Part shown: one piece after another, positions 1 through 9,987 of the stretch | How the letters are laid out: each line of letters opens with the position of its first letter | Numbering within the stretch: position 1 is the first letter of the stretch | Origin: Neoarius graeffei | Taxonomy: Eukaryota > Chordata > Actinopteri > Siluriformes > Ariidae | DNA: 64,000 nucleotides | Direction: 5' to 3' | Assembly (NCBI RefSeq): GCF_027579695.1 | Contig: NC_083572.1 | Span: 14,158,915-14,222,914 of the forward strand | Notes under the pieces: model-generated | Database searches by the model: none | Told to the model about the DNA's origin: nothing | Seen by the model: only the letters and a program-made list of their open reading frames with translations | Made by a program: the position numbers and the translations under genes

Positions 1-599
1 CATCTAAACATGCTTCAGTTACCTGCCTTTTATGATCGATGTATGATCCATAAACAATTAATTTGCCTAAAAAGCTCAGTGTGCAGCTGAAAAAGTAGAG
101 CATTTTTATGTTTTAATCGTGGTATTTGGTCACGAGGTGAAACACTGACACAGAAACTATCCTTGTGTCCGAAATTGCTCGCTCATTCACTACTCTCTAC
201 TCTCTGTCTAGGGAATTACTCTATAGAGGACTCTCTGTAATGAGCTCATTGGTAAAAAGAAAAAACGCTTTCAGACACTACTCCGTCGCGCTGGTATTTG
301 TCATTACTGTCGCACAATTAAAACGTGCCAGATCAGTTGGCTGGTGAGTTTTCAAAATAATAAACGTGCATGTATTTTTGTGATAAATCCATATTATACT
401 GAGCGCGTTTCCCACATTAATCAATACAAAGTACCTGCACCTTTCAGTTCCTTTTTTTTTTTTTAAATCAAGGCTGAATACTTTCTTCTTTGCCGCTGCC
501 TTTTATTAAATCAAATTTGAGACTTTTAATTTGATTTCTTTCAGCGCAACCGCAATGCATGATGGGATATATTGCTTTGGTTAGTGACCATCGGTTGTA

Positions 600-1252
600 C
601 AGTAAGCCCTCAGTATTCGCGGGGGTTAGGGACCGAACATGGCCGCGAATAAGCCAAAATCGTGAATACTTGTAAACCCCCCCCCAATAAAACTGCTCAC
701 AAATGCTTATTTTGATGTCTAAAACACTCCCTGCCTTGGAAGCTGATAGACACGGTCTTCCTGATCTCTTGCTCCTTCTTCTTTATGTAGCGCACGGTAC
801 TCTCGTTGATGCCGTAGTGACGAGCTGATGCCGCAAAACTCTTCCCTTCCTTTAGCATATTGAGAAGTCCTACCTTCTCCTGCAGCGTCATTACCTTCTT
901 CTGGCGCTTAGGTTCCTTGGCAGGAGCCTTAAAAGATGCAGAGCGTTTAGGAGCCATTGTAGGGCGTAAAAATTATTCAAAAATATCAAGAACGCACAAC
1001 ACGTGAACAAGTCTGAACTACGGGAACCGCGAGACTGTACTGTACAATTCATTCGTATCAGCCAATGAGCAGCAGCCCGCCATTCAAACTTCAGCCAATA
1101 GCGAGCGAGCATTCGGCTCCGAGAATGTAGCAGTGCGTAAACGTTCGATATGTTTGCCGCAAATGACCGCGAATCGCTGAGATTTCCATGAATGTATAGG
1201 AGATATGTTCTATATAAAATCCCGTGAATACTGAACAGGCGGGGGTCTACTG
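600..1252 (-). mobile_element. Tigger (pogo) element remnant
   Basis: TA dinucleotides flank the unit (598-599 and 1253-1254). Its ends are inverted: CAGTAAGCCCTCAGTATTCG on the left and CAGTAGACCCCCGCCTGTTC on the minus strand at the right, the typical Tigger terminus. At about 653 bp it is far shorter than an autonomous copy. It keeps only the first part of a transposase reading frame. Confidence 0.8.
697..957 (-). pseudogene. Tigger transposase N-terminal helix-turn-helix fragment
   Basis: An 86-residue frame starts MAPKRSASFKAP and continues through a basic stretch into a CENP-B/psq-type helix-turn-helix (KVGLLNMLKEGKSFAASARH, then YGINESTVRYIKKKE). This is the DNA-binding start of pogo/Tigger transposases. 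The DDE catalytic domain is absent, so the fragment cannot move DNA. It lies wholly inside the 600-1252 element. Confidence 0.75.
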
Positions 1253-1454
1253 TACACTACTTTTCGTGATGCATTGTGGGATACTTTTGAGTGCGCTATA
1301 TAGGGTGTAAATAATCCTCACTAAGGTTTCAGACAGCGCTACAAAATGGCGTCCTCACTATATAGCGCCCTATATAGTGAGTAGGGAGCGATTTTGGACA
1401 CAGGGCATGTCTTAAAATACCAGTTGTTCACTTTATGTTGTTCTGTTTCTATAG

Positions 1455-1516
1455 ATGGCCGGCAATGTGCATTCATGGTGACAAAAGTCAGCCAGAGAGA
1501 GACTGGGTCCTTTCAG
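1455..1516 (+). CDS. ddx17: ddx17 exon ([20 protein letters not shown])
   Basis: Acceptor TTTCTATAG precedes A, which completes a Gly codon from the upstream exon. The exon codes for the start of helicase RecA domain 2 and ends TCA G before donor GTAACG. The split codon is completed by AG of the next exon. Confidence 0.93.
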
Positions 1517-4500
1517 GTAACGATTTAAGGAATTTCCAGCATTCCTTTTATTATCCGGTGCAGTCTTGGAGCTCTGTAAATAGGTGCGTTTCCACCAATA
1601 CAAAAGTTTCAGAACAAGACAAAAAGCAACACTGCAAACGTTGAGAAGGTTGAGATGAGCTTATAATTCTTATCCTTCTTTCGTTTGCACTGCTGGGTGC
1701 ATATGATGTACACCCAGTGGAAATGAATCTAACGTTGTTAAGCTTGCGAGAAGCTTCTTGTGGTGGAAGCGTGCCTAAAGGAGGAAACGATTGAAGGCTG
1801 TACTTCATGTATGACTGAGTGAGGATATAATGTATTAAAGCATGGCTGTGTGAGCTGAGGGCCTCTCTTCTGGTTTCAGAGTTCCGCAGTGGTAAAGCTC
1901 CCATCCTTATCGCCACTGATGTCGCCTCACGTGGGCTGGGTATGTTCTCAGATTAGAGAGAGATACTTACACAATCCCTGTAAATACATACACACGTACC
2001 AACATTTATAACGAGATCACATTTCACCCCAACGGTAATGTAGGTTTATTTGTGAGATGTTTGCTATGTCCTTCAGTTGTCCCGATATCAACCTTTTCCT
2101 TTCCTGTGTCTGGAACGTGTCCCTCAGGAACGATTCTGGAGCCTCCTTTGTGTCTCTGATATGGTTATTTTTATCACTGGTCTCTTTGTCAGCAAGAACA
2201 ACCCTCCATCTTTCTCTCTCTCTCTCTCTCTCTCTTTATTCTCTAATCCATAACACTTTTAATGTGCACTGTCTGTTTTGTGTCCTTTTATGCTCCTTTC
2301 CAGTTGTGCCATTTTTTTTTTTTTTTTTTTGAAAGTGGCAGTCAGTAAATTTCAGATGTCCGGCAGCCTTGTGGAAGACCGTGATTGCTGGATCCTTCTT
2401 TAGTTTACAACCCCCAAGCCACCATTTACACATTTAAGATTTCTTGTCTGTTTCTTGTTACTGCTGTTAAAAAAGGGGAAAAAAACAAAACAAAAAAACC
2501 CCAAATCGTCCTTCAAAAACGGGGCTCGCTGGCTCACTGTTGACCCTAACACGGACCTGGGGGAGATGTTGGGCTCCCTTTGTCTTCCCTGGGTCTTAAT
2601 ACCAGTCTCCTTCTGTGTTCAAATATCCTGTGAAGTAACGAAGGGAAGTCCAAATGCCGCAGATGATCAATGGTTTGTTTTCTAGACTCTTTCCTATTGA
2701 CTGTGAGAGGCGTGAGCTTTGAAGCAGGTGTGTTATTTGTGTGTGTTGTTTTTAATGGAGAAACCTGGTTTGAAGAAGAGGAAGTGGGTTGTGTTGAGTT
2801 GCCAGATCCACAGTACGTCTCACTCTGTCATTGTTCTCTCTCCCCCCCTCAGGCTTTTTGAACTACCTAAATGGCAACTCAGGCAGGCTGTGCTAAATTG
2901 GTACAGCAGCTGCCATCTACCATGTAAGCAGAGCCCTGTGAGGCACTAGCACAGAGCCTGATCTGGATAAACCCACTCCTCAGCTTCTTCCATACATCAA
3001 CCTCCGCTTCAAGACTGCAGAATCTTAGAACTGGACTGCAGCATTATAACCGGGGGTCTTCAGGACTGTGGCATCTCTCCTAACCTTTCAAATCCGTCCT
3101 TGATCGGACCACAAATTTTCATGGTTATAGCATTATGAAAGTAATTGGCCAAATAAAAACTGGGACACCAAAACCAAATTACATGATGCCATGGCCCTTT
3201 TGGATATGTTAGGAATAAGGCACCTGTTAAGTCTGACCTGGGCTAGCTCCAGGCGAAATGGAGAGGGAGAGAAAGAGAGGGAGAAAATTGAGTGCTGGAT
3301 CCAGTCCGGTCCGGTTTGTGGAGGCCCTGCAACCCGGCGAGAGAGAGAGAACTGGAGGGGAGCCGGTTCTGCTCCCGCCAGGCGTTGCTGGTGTCGTGCC
3401 GAGGGTGAAGGGGGGGCAGCTGAACGCGTGAGCCCACATATACCTCTTCCTCTCGGGCCTCTCCACTGGACTTGGGACTGATCTCAGTCAAGACTAACCT
3501 AACATAGGGTAAGTATCTGACCATGCCCCCAATAATGACAGCTTTAGTACAAGTCATAATTAGTCACTTCTCTAATTCCTATCACTTTTTTTTTTTTTAA
3601 ATCCAAAGCTTTCTTTTGATTTTACCTTTCACACAGTAATACAATTATTTTCTAAGTAGACAAAGTTTGATCCTGTTTACACTTGGTCACTTCATGCATC
3701 TTGTTTCTGAACTGTATCCTGATTGAGTTTTCACTACATGTATTCCCACTTGTTCACTTGAAATGCAGTTTTGTGGTGAGCAAGATTGCTAATTTATTGC
3801 TGTCGCATATAATATGTGCAAATCGGCTCATAACACTTGGCAACTCCAGCCTCATTATGTGTATTGGTTAAAGGGGAACAGAGGGCAATATATAGAGTAA
3901 ATATAACAAAACACACATTGACGAATCTTATTCAAGACTTACAAAAGTTTTTTGTTCTAAGGTTGGAAAGTTATAGTGTTTTGAAAGTAGCTCGAGCAAA
4001 CTATTTCCGCAGTTTGAACAGCCCGCCACGATATTAATTTTATCCAATCAGAATGCACGTTCATTTTCTCTGCGTAACACTCATGACGTATGTATGTGCC
4101 CAGTTGTGTTGGCTCATTGAGGTTGGGAATAGCACGTGTGAAATACCTGTTTCTGCCTCTTGTGACGATTTCGCAAGTCCATGGGTGGCGCCCATCTCAT
4201 TGCAGCAAATAAATTTTGCTGGACTCGTGAGCAACTCCACGTTACATTTTCCGCACGAGCACCACGCCGTGTCACCTGCACGCAGACGCTCTGCCCCACG
4301 CTCGCCATGCCCATGGTCAGCATCAGTCTCATCCTCGCCGTCATCCGAGCTTTCTTCTCTTATTTCATCACCGGAGTCGAGAGTACCTCTCCTAGGTTCA
4401 AACTGGTACCCTTCTAAGGCCCAATTCTAATTTCTACCCCTCCCCCTTCCCCTTGAAACTGAGCTACAAGGGATAGGGCTTGAAATTCAACCCCTACGTA

Positions 4501-7500
4501 TTGGGATAGCCCTTCAACGATCGCATACGTCATCGCGTACCTCCGTCAGCGTTTACGTTAGCAAAACGCGACCAAATGCGTCACTGGCTGCGACCAACCG
4601 CTACAGTCAGAACCAGAAATCTCTGCTGGCAGGGTGTGATTTGTTAACTAACACCACTGAATGGGATATCTTTGGCGCTTCGTGCACCACATCCGACAGA
4701 ATGAGGTGTCAGAACACTCATGTAAACAATAAAAGCGAGAATAACAGAACAAAACGTACGCAGTCAAGCAACCGAAAACAATACTCACTCCCAAAGCTTT
4801 TTAGCAGCAGCTTGGATTTCAGAAATCGCTGCTCATTCTCAGCTCGAAAGCGAATCAAGCGGCGTTTTTCCTCTGGATAACAACTTAAAACACGTAAATA
4901 ATGGAGAAAATACATTTATGACAATCTTTCGCCGCGGGAACCGCCATCTTTCTGAAATCCGCATGAAATCTCGCTGAAATCCGCATGGCATTGTGGGAAA
5001 TCACTCAAACCCCTTCGTTCGGAGTCAGCTCCAGGAAAATCTCCGTTTGGAGGGGTACAGAAGCCCTACCCCTCCGTGTTAACTGGGATTGGGATACCCC
5101 TACCCCTTCACGTGAACGCGCAAAATGGAGGGGAAGGGCCAAGGGGTATGTCCAAGGGGTGAAATGGGATTCGGCCTAAGCCATAGTGTGTCTTGCGGGA
5201 TCTCTTCGTATGATTTGACAGAGCTGTCGCTTTCACTTGATGCGCCCGACGCCATGATTACACGCTTATCTCCTCTATTTCGGAGAGTTCCGCTAGTGCA
5301 GTGGGTAGCGCTGACGTCACGGTCTTTTAAAAATGGCGACTCTTGTGCGGTTTAGCGTATAAAGTATTATATTTACAATTACCAAGATATTTCGTTGTTT
5401 TCTAGTATATAAATTTGATAGAATACTTAAGAATACGCTACTTTGTCACATCAGCAACCGTATATATTATATTGTGTACCCCTTTAAGATGGAGTTGATG
5501 ATAATCCCTACAAATCAGGAGACAACTTTAGTGACTTACTTAGCATATAGCTATCTTTGTTTCATACAGCTGTTCCATTACTTGCACTCATTGTAAATAC
5601 TAACATAACACATGGATTAATTTGGGAGATGATCATGTTGGGCAGACTTCTGTTGACAGGTTTTAATTGTCAAACACGGCTCGCAGGGGATTGTTGTATT
5701 TATATATTTGCAACATCTACTTAAAGCAGATACGCAGAACCTTTATTTTTAAATAAATTTCTGAGTGGAGAGTATTTCCATCCTTGACTCTTGTATGCTG
5801 CATAAATGGGAATAAAAAAATATATACTTTTGAGAGTTAAAAATCGACCGCAAAGTTGGCATTCGAGTTGCCCCGCTGAGCCAGCCGGCACTGCGGTAAC
5901 CGGTTTTAAGGCCGAGGCCTTTGACAGCTATAGACCAAAGTCATATAAATAAAAATTTATGGTGAAAGTAAGAAATGCCGTCACCGACTTGCTCAAGACT
6001 GATTTGACTTCATCGATTGTGGGTTGACACTCATTAAAACAGGGTAGGTGTCATAACTTATGCAACATGCATGCATTTTCGCTAATTAAATAATCAGATG
6101 AACTGAGGCAATCACATTCTGAAGCCAGTCTATGTGTCAGCCCTGTGATGACCTGGCAACTTGTCCAGGGTGTTCCCCGCCTTTCGCCTGTAATCAGCTG
6201 GGATAGGCTCCAGCTTGCGACCCTGTAGAACAGGATAAAGCAGCTAGAGATAATGAGTTGAGATTAAATAATCTTGTACCGGTAACTTAAACACGCAATA
6301 CACGTTATTAATCTAAATGCAGGTAAACAACGTGTTGTTTGATATCCAAATGAGAATCGCAGCTTACCCATCTGCGTTCTCGTTTCTTGAAGGCCGATCT
6401 TTTGGCCGATTGTTTTGAAACAATTTGACTTTCAGTTCTCCGTTCATTCGTTCTTCTACGTAAGGGTGAGATGGCAGCAGAGAAATCAGACAACTGCTCC
6501 ACTCATTTCCATTTTTTCCATACTGAGTACTCTGCCATTACTGCTTGGCTCAGGCAATTACTAAAACTCGGGCTAGGACTGCGGGGAGGTCACTGCCCGA
6601 GTGATGTCACGTCCCGTTCCATCCCGGGTTTTACTTTCCTTTTTAAAATAAATAAATCCCTTTCCTTTAATTGTTGATACTGCACCCTCTTTCAATACGG
6701 GCTTTATAGCCAACGTCTCATACGAGTCTTCAGTAAAATATGCAGAGCAGAGGAGTGACCACTTTGTAGCCACCTGATGTGCCCATGAACTTCTCGCAAA
6801 ATGCATCCAAATCTTTGCAGTTTGAACATTCTTGGGCTGTAAATCCACCTTCTGTCGTGTTGCTGTACCCGCCAGCAACACATCTATTGCCCCTTTTCCA
6901 CCAAAGCAGTTCCAGGGCTGGTTCGGGGCCAGTGCTTAGTTTGGAACCGGGTTTTCTGTTTCCACTGGCAAAGAACTGGCTCTGGGGCCAGAAAAACCGG
7001 TTCCAGGCTAGCGCCAACTCTCTGCTGGGCCAGAGGAAAGAACCGCTTATGTCAGTGGGGGGGTGGAGTTGTTAAGACTAACAACAATAACAAGACCACG
7101 AAAGATCGCTATTTTTAAGCGACGAGAAGCAGCAGTTGTACAAACGCGAAGTCATCCATTATTATTATTGTTGTTGTTGCTGCTGCGTCGATATTCGCAC
7201 TAAGCTTTATGCAAACGTAGCGACGTAATGACGTGGCTTCCCTTAGCACCGTGAGCTATGGAAAAGCAAACTGGTTCTCAGCTGGCTTGCAAGTTGAACG
7301 AGTTGTGAACCAGCCCTGGAACTGATTTGGTGGAAAAGGGGTATTATGTGACACGGCGATAAATTAGCTCAAAATGGAGTATCAGAGTTGCAGTCAGCTC
7401 TGTTTTAGTGTAGTGGAAATAGCGATGAGACTGATAGACTTCCTGCGGTGACATTACAGACGTCAAGGTCATTCACTCAGACTGCTACCTATAGAAAATC

Positions 7501-9247
7501 ACTTTAATCGTAAAAATTAATTTATTGTTAACGCTTAAAACTATTCCTGTGCCACTCTTGAGGTCTTAAGGCATTTATAAATGAAAGCGAGGCCATGGTT
7601 CTGCATATTTCCTTTGAAATATTTATCAGCCTCCAGAAGTGGTTTGTTGATCTAACTTAAATCCACTTTATAATCACTATCCAGATAAAATCTTGACATT
7701 TGTGATGTAAGAATGACCATGTGTAAAAGGGTCAGTCAAGGCTGACATGATCATGTATATTAGACCCAAATGTTATGAAGATTGACAACTTTTAGATTTT
7801 CACCCGTGGGCGAAGCTGTCAGCTACTACTCTCAGCCAAAAGGAGACGGTACTCGATAGGGTCGATAACAGTGTTGTCTGAGCCACCTCTACCTTTGTAA
7901 TGAGAAACAGACTTTTCGAGGAGTTTATCCACATGGATGTGCCAAAACTTCCTCCATTTGTGGATCTTTTTAAAACACTTATTGACCTTTTACATCTGTT
8001 ACTAATTTGTACATCCAATTGGAAAAAGGTTCAGTGCTGACTTGGATGATAGTATTTCAGATTAACCTTAATGCTTTAAATGCAGGATAAATAAAAAGTA
8101 ATTTAATGATGTCTGGATATTTAACACAGTACGTTTTTGATGCATTTTGTCCTCATGGCTTACTTAATTTTATAAGTAGGTGTACTTATTAAATCTATTG
8201 CTACCTTGATTCAGGTCACAGGTAAGTCAGCTTGTTTTTTTTTTTTTGGAAAAGGCTATCACTGACTAAGATGTGTTGTACACGATAGTTATGACTAGAT
8301 TGACTATTCATACATTCTCATTCCCACTTTTTGTTCCTCTGATAATCCTCATTTCACACTGTCCTTTGCCCATTACACTCTTTAAAGATGTGGAAGACGT
8401 GAAGTTCGTCATTAACTACGACTACCCAAACTCTTCGGAAGATTACGTGCATCGGATTGGGCGTACTGCCCGTAGCACCAACAAAGGCACAGCCTACACG
8501 TTCTTCACACCCGGAAACCTGCGGCAGGCCCGTGACCTGGTACGGGTTCTGGAAGAGGCCCGGCAAGCCATCAACCCCAAACTTCTGCAGCTGGTCGACT
8601 CTGGACGTGGGTCAGGAGGTGAGCACTGGAGCAACTGACATTCACAGTACTGAGTTTATAAAATTGACTTAGTTATCTCAAAGGAAGTTAATTCAAAGCC
8701 ATTGTGTTATTCAGGAGGAAGGATGCGTTACCGTGGCTCTAACTCTAACAATCCCAACCTGATGTACCAGGACGAGTGTGACAGGCGCATGCGCTCCGTT
8801 GGTGGAAGCGGAGGCGGTAATAAGGATCACCGGGGGGGTGGCGGCTACAGCCGCGATGGGCGCTCGAGCCGTGACGATAGATCTTCCTCCTCATCTTCGT
8901 ACCGAGATCGCAGCCGGGACAGCCGGAACAGCTACGGTTCAAATGATCAGTACCAGAGCTACAACAGCAGCGGAGGATACAACTCAAGGGTAGGTGGAGT
9001 GTCACAGTCGGGTGGTGGCAGTGGGTCAGGTGGCGGGCAGCAGAACCAGTCGGGACCCCCCCAAGGCCCCTTTAATCAGGGTCCTCCCCCACCCCCACAG
9101 CCTGGGAGTGGACCTGGACCGCAGCCCCTGATGTCCCAGCAGTTTGCTCCACCTCCGCCACCCCAGCCCATGATTGGATTTATGGGTCCTGGGCCCTATT
9201 CGTTTGGTCCCCCTCCACTACCCCCTCCTCAGCAGCAAAGAAAGTAA
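1455..9247 (+). CDS. ddx17: DDX17 (p72) DEAD-box RNA helicase, 3' part
   Basis: Four coding exons join in frame: 1455-1516, 1880-1939, 8388-8618 and 8715-9247, giving the last 294 residues. The encoded RecA2 half has [13 protein letters not shown], motif [29 protein letters not shown] (motif VI) and [10 protein letters not shown]. The tail carries [14 protein letters not shown] and PLMSQQFA, and ends in a proline run and basic QQQRK. These tail motifs match DDX17 rather than DDX5, which lacks them. DDX17 is an ATP-dependent RNA helicase and transcription/splicing co-regulator in the nucleus. The middle of the tail is richer in Gly, Ser and Pro than the mammalian protein. A 6.4-kb intron (1940-8387) holds several transposons. 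The 5' exons lie left of the window. The gene converges on gga1. Confidence 0.96.
1880..1939 (+). CDS. ddx17: ddx17 exon with motif V
   Basis: Acceptor TTTCAG, then AGTTCCGCAGTGG coding [20 protein letters not shown], and donor GTATGT. The final G plus AT of the next exon gives Asp of motif V (ASRGLD). Confidence 0.94.
1940..3871. other. ddx17 intron, no gene seen
   Basis: Intronic sequence with a (TC)n run at 2213-2236, poly-T near 2313-2331 and poly-T at 3585-3598. Short open frames here lack homology I recognise and lack splice context. I see no gene. Confidence 0.6.
2213..2236. repeat. (TC)n microsatellite
   Basis: About twelve TC dinucleotides in a row within the ddx17 intron. Confidence 0.9.
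4147..5255 (-). pseudogene. P2X7 cytoplasmic-tail-like (cysteine-rich) domain fragment
   Basis: On the minus strand an ATG at 5255 opens [18 protein letters not shown]. After the MITE insertion the frame resumes, shifted, as GYQFEPRRG, an acidic run ([16 protein letters not shown]), then [11 protein letters not shown] and KFICCNEMG, and meets a possible donor (GTATTT) at 4146. A Tyr-x-Phe-Glu-Pro start, an acidic linker and WCxCGxC...CC.E are the hallmarks of the P2X7 C-terminal 'ballast' type domain that also occurs in many channel-free proteins of fish and invertebrates. The MITE insertion and the frame break make this copy dead. No membrane segments are present, so it is not a P2X channel gene. 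Domain assignment is from motif memory. Confidence 0.65.
4418..5176. mobile_element. PIF/Harbinger-type MITE
   Basis: A 3-bp TAA duplication flanks it (4415-4417, 5177-5179). The termini are inverted: GGCCCAATTCTAATTTC on the left, GGCCGAATCCCATTTC on the minus strand at the right, with CCCCTT-rich sub-terminal repeats. It is inserted into the coding part of the P2X7-tail-like ORF. No complete ORF. Confidence 0.75.
6128..6265 (+). repeat. SINE 3' fragment
   Basis: Only the 3' third of the tRNA-derived SINE of this window is present, from the CTATGTGTCAGCCCTGTGAT motif to the GAGATAATGAG tail. It lies inside TTAA copy A and is missing from copy B, so it inserted after the copies diverged. Confidence 0.85.
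6646..6880 (-). pseudogene. THAP-domain ORF fragment (TTAA element copy A)
   Basis: The minus strand encodes [33 protein letters not shown] and, further on, [17 protein letters not shown]. This matches the THAP ORF of copy B, where the start reads [16 protein letters not shown]. One zinc-ligand Cys has become Tyr, and frames shift within the domain. The start is cut off by the MITE at 6890. THAP domains are C2CH zinc fingers that bind DNA. Confidence 0.65.
6890..7341. mobile_element. MITE with 38-bp inverted termini
   Basis: CCCCTTTTCCACCAAAGCAG opens the left end and its inverse closes the right end, with the match continuing through a GTTCCAGGGCTGGTTC motif. It sits in the THAP ORF of copy A. 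The target duplication is unclear (TATT on both sides with a shift), so the superfamily is left open. Confidence 0.7.
8388..8618 (+). CDS. ddx17: ddx17 exon with motif VI
   Basis: Acceptor TTTAAAG, then ATGTGGAAGACG coding (D)[13 protein letters not shown] through [19 protein letters not shown] to LVDSGRGSG. Donor GTGAGC. It starts in phase with the split Asp codon of the 1880-1939 exon. Confidence 0.95.
8715..9247 (+). CDS. ddx17: ddx17 terminal coding exon
   Basis: Acceptor TTATTCAG; the exon codes [19 protein letters not shown], a Gly/Ser/Arg-rich stretch, a Gly/Pro/Gln-rich stretch with [11 protein letters not shown], and ends PPPQQQRK before TAA at 9245-9247. Such a tail is low-complexity and likely disordered, as in other DDX17 proteins. 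Confidence 0.95.
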
Positions 9248-9728
9248 AACTTCCTCGAACAGAGAACCTAGATTATAGTTAATCGCTCCAGAGTGAAGAA
9301 AGCTCAGTTGACTGTCTTTCACCTTTCCTTCCTATCTCGAAAAGGGTTTTGAGCAGGCCCGTCATTCAGGGATTGGAAAGGTAAGGGCTACACGTTGCAT
9401 TGTATCAGCTACATATTTTACGCTCTCGTCTGTGGAGCAGCAGAGGTTGACATTTTTAGTTAAGAATAAAACATTTTAAGATTAGGCTACTAGTTATTAG
9501 TACTTGTGCATGTTGCTTTTCATTTCATATTACTTTTACAGCTCCATCTTGGTAACTCTGCTCTACAGTAGTCCATGCTAATGTTTTAAGCATTTTATTT
9601 CTTTTAGCTCCGTAGGCATAGAGAAAATGTACTCGTTTTGATGGCTATCTATCTTAGACATACTAGGTTGAATAAGCTAGTTTGGGACTTGGAGTTTGTT
9701 TTATTTCTATGGTTTCATTTTTAATAAA
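9248..9728 (+). other. ddx17: ddx17 3' UTR
   Basis: From the stop codon to the first canonical poly(A) signal. No other coding signal is seen. Confidence 0.7.
9723..9728 (+). terminator. ddx17: poly(A) signal of ddx17
   Basis: AATAAA about 475 bp after the ddx17 stop, followed by a T-rich/TG stretch near 9750-9770. Confidence 0.7.
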
Positions 9729-9981
9729 AGGGGCTGACCTAAATTCCTGTTGAGTTTTTTTTTTTTTGGTATGTTCTCCATCTGGTCCTAATGCCCTGTC
9801 CTGCAAATTTTATAAGCCATATGGAAACCACTCACTCGGTTTCCATACAGGACAGCGGTGCTTTAAGTGCATTTAATAACCAAATTGCTCCTGAGTGCAT
9901 ACAAGTGGATGTATGGTTCCTTAAAAAATCAAGGACATGGGGAAAAAAATCCATTGTTAAACCCCCAAGAAAAAGAATAAC

Positions 9982-9987
9982 TTTATT
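9982..9987 (-). terminator. gga1: poly(A) signal of gga1
   Basis: TTTATT on the plus strand, read as AATAAA on the minus strand, downstream of the gga1 stop codon. Confidence 0.6.

Larger units (their letters stand above)
161..1405. mobile_element. hAT-like non-autonomous DNA element
   Basis: The ends form an imperfect inverted repeat: CCTTGTGTCCGAAATTGCTC at 161-180 against CCCTGTGTCCAAAATCGCTC read on the minus strand from 1405. Inside the right end are short palindromic CACTATATAGGG-type motifs, common in fish hAT MITEs. No 8-bp target duplication could be established, so the superfamily is inferred from terminal style. It hosts a Tigger remnant and ends about 50 bp before a ddx17 exon. 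Confidence 0.5.
3872..5483. mobile_element. TTAA-flanked DNA element carrying a P2X7-tail-like ORF
   Basis: TTAA sits on both sides (3868-3871 and 5484-5487). The termini are inverted: AGGGGAACAGAGGGC on the left and AGGGGTACACAATA on the minus strand at the right. TTAA duplication fits Kolobok- or piggyBac-type transposition. No transposase core is visible. A PIF/Harbinger MITE (4418-5176) interrupts it. Its one recognisable coding piece is the P2X7-tail-like fragment on the minus strand. Confidence 0.7.
5725..7613. mobile_element. TTAA (Kolobok-like) THAP element, copy A
   Basis: TTAA precedes the left end (5721-5724) and a mutated TTGA follows the right end. The terminus AGCAGATACGCAGAACC is inverted at the right as a decayed version. 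The whole unit matches, in opposite orientation, the element at 20208-21726, including the region near 5770-5945. It contains a decayed THAP ORF on the minus strand, a SINE fragment (6128-6265) and another MITE (6890-7341). Kolobok elements are known to combine TTAA targets with THAP-domain transposases, which is why I place it there. Confidence 0.7.

Noticed and set aside
2057-2861. several 60-90-codon frames in the ddx17 intron
   Set aside because: No domain, no splice context, partly low-complexity (TC and poly-T).
4147-5255. a true P2X receptor gene
   Set aside because: No membrane segments or extracellular domain are encoded; only the cytoplasmic-tail-like domain is present, inside a transposon.
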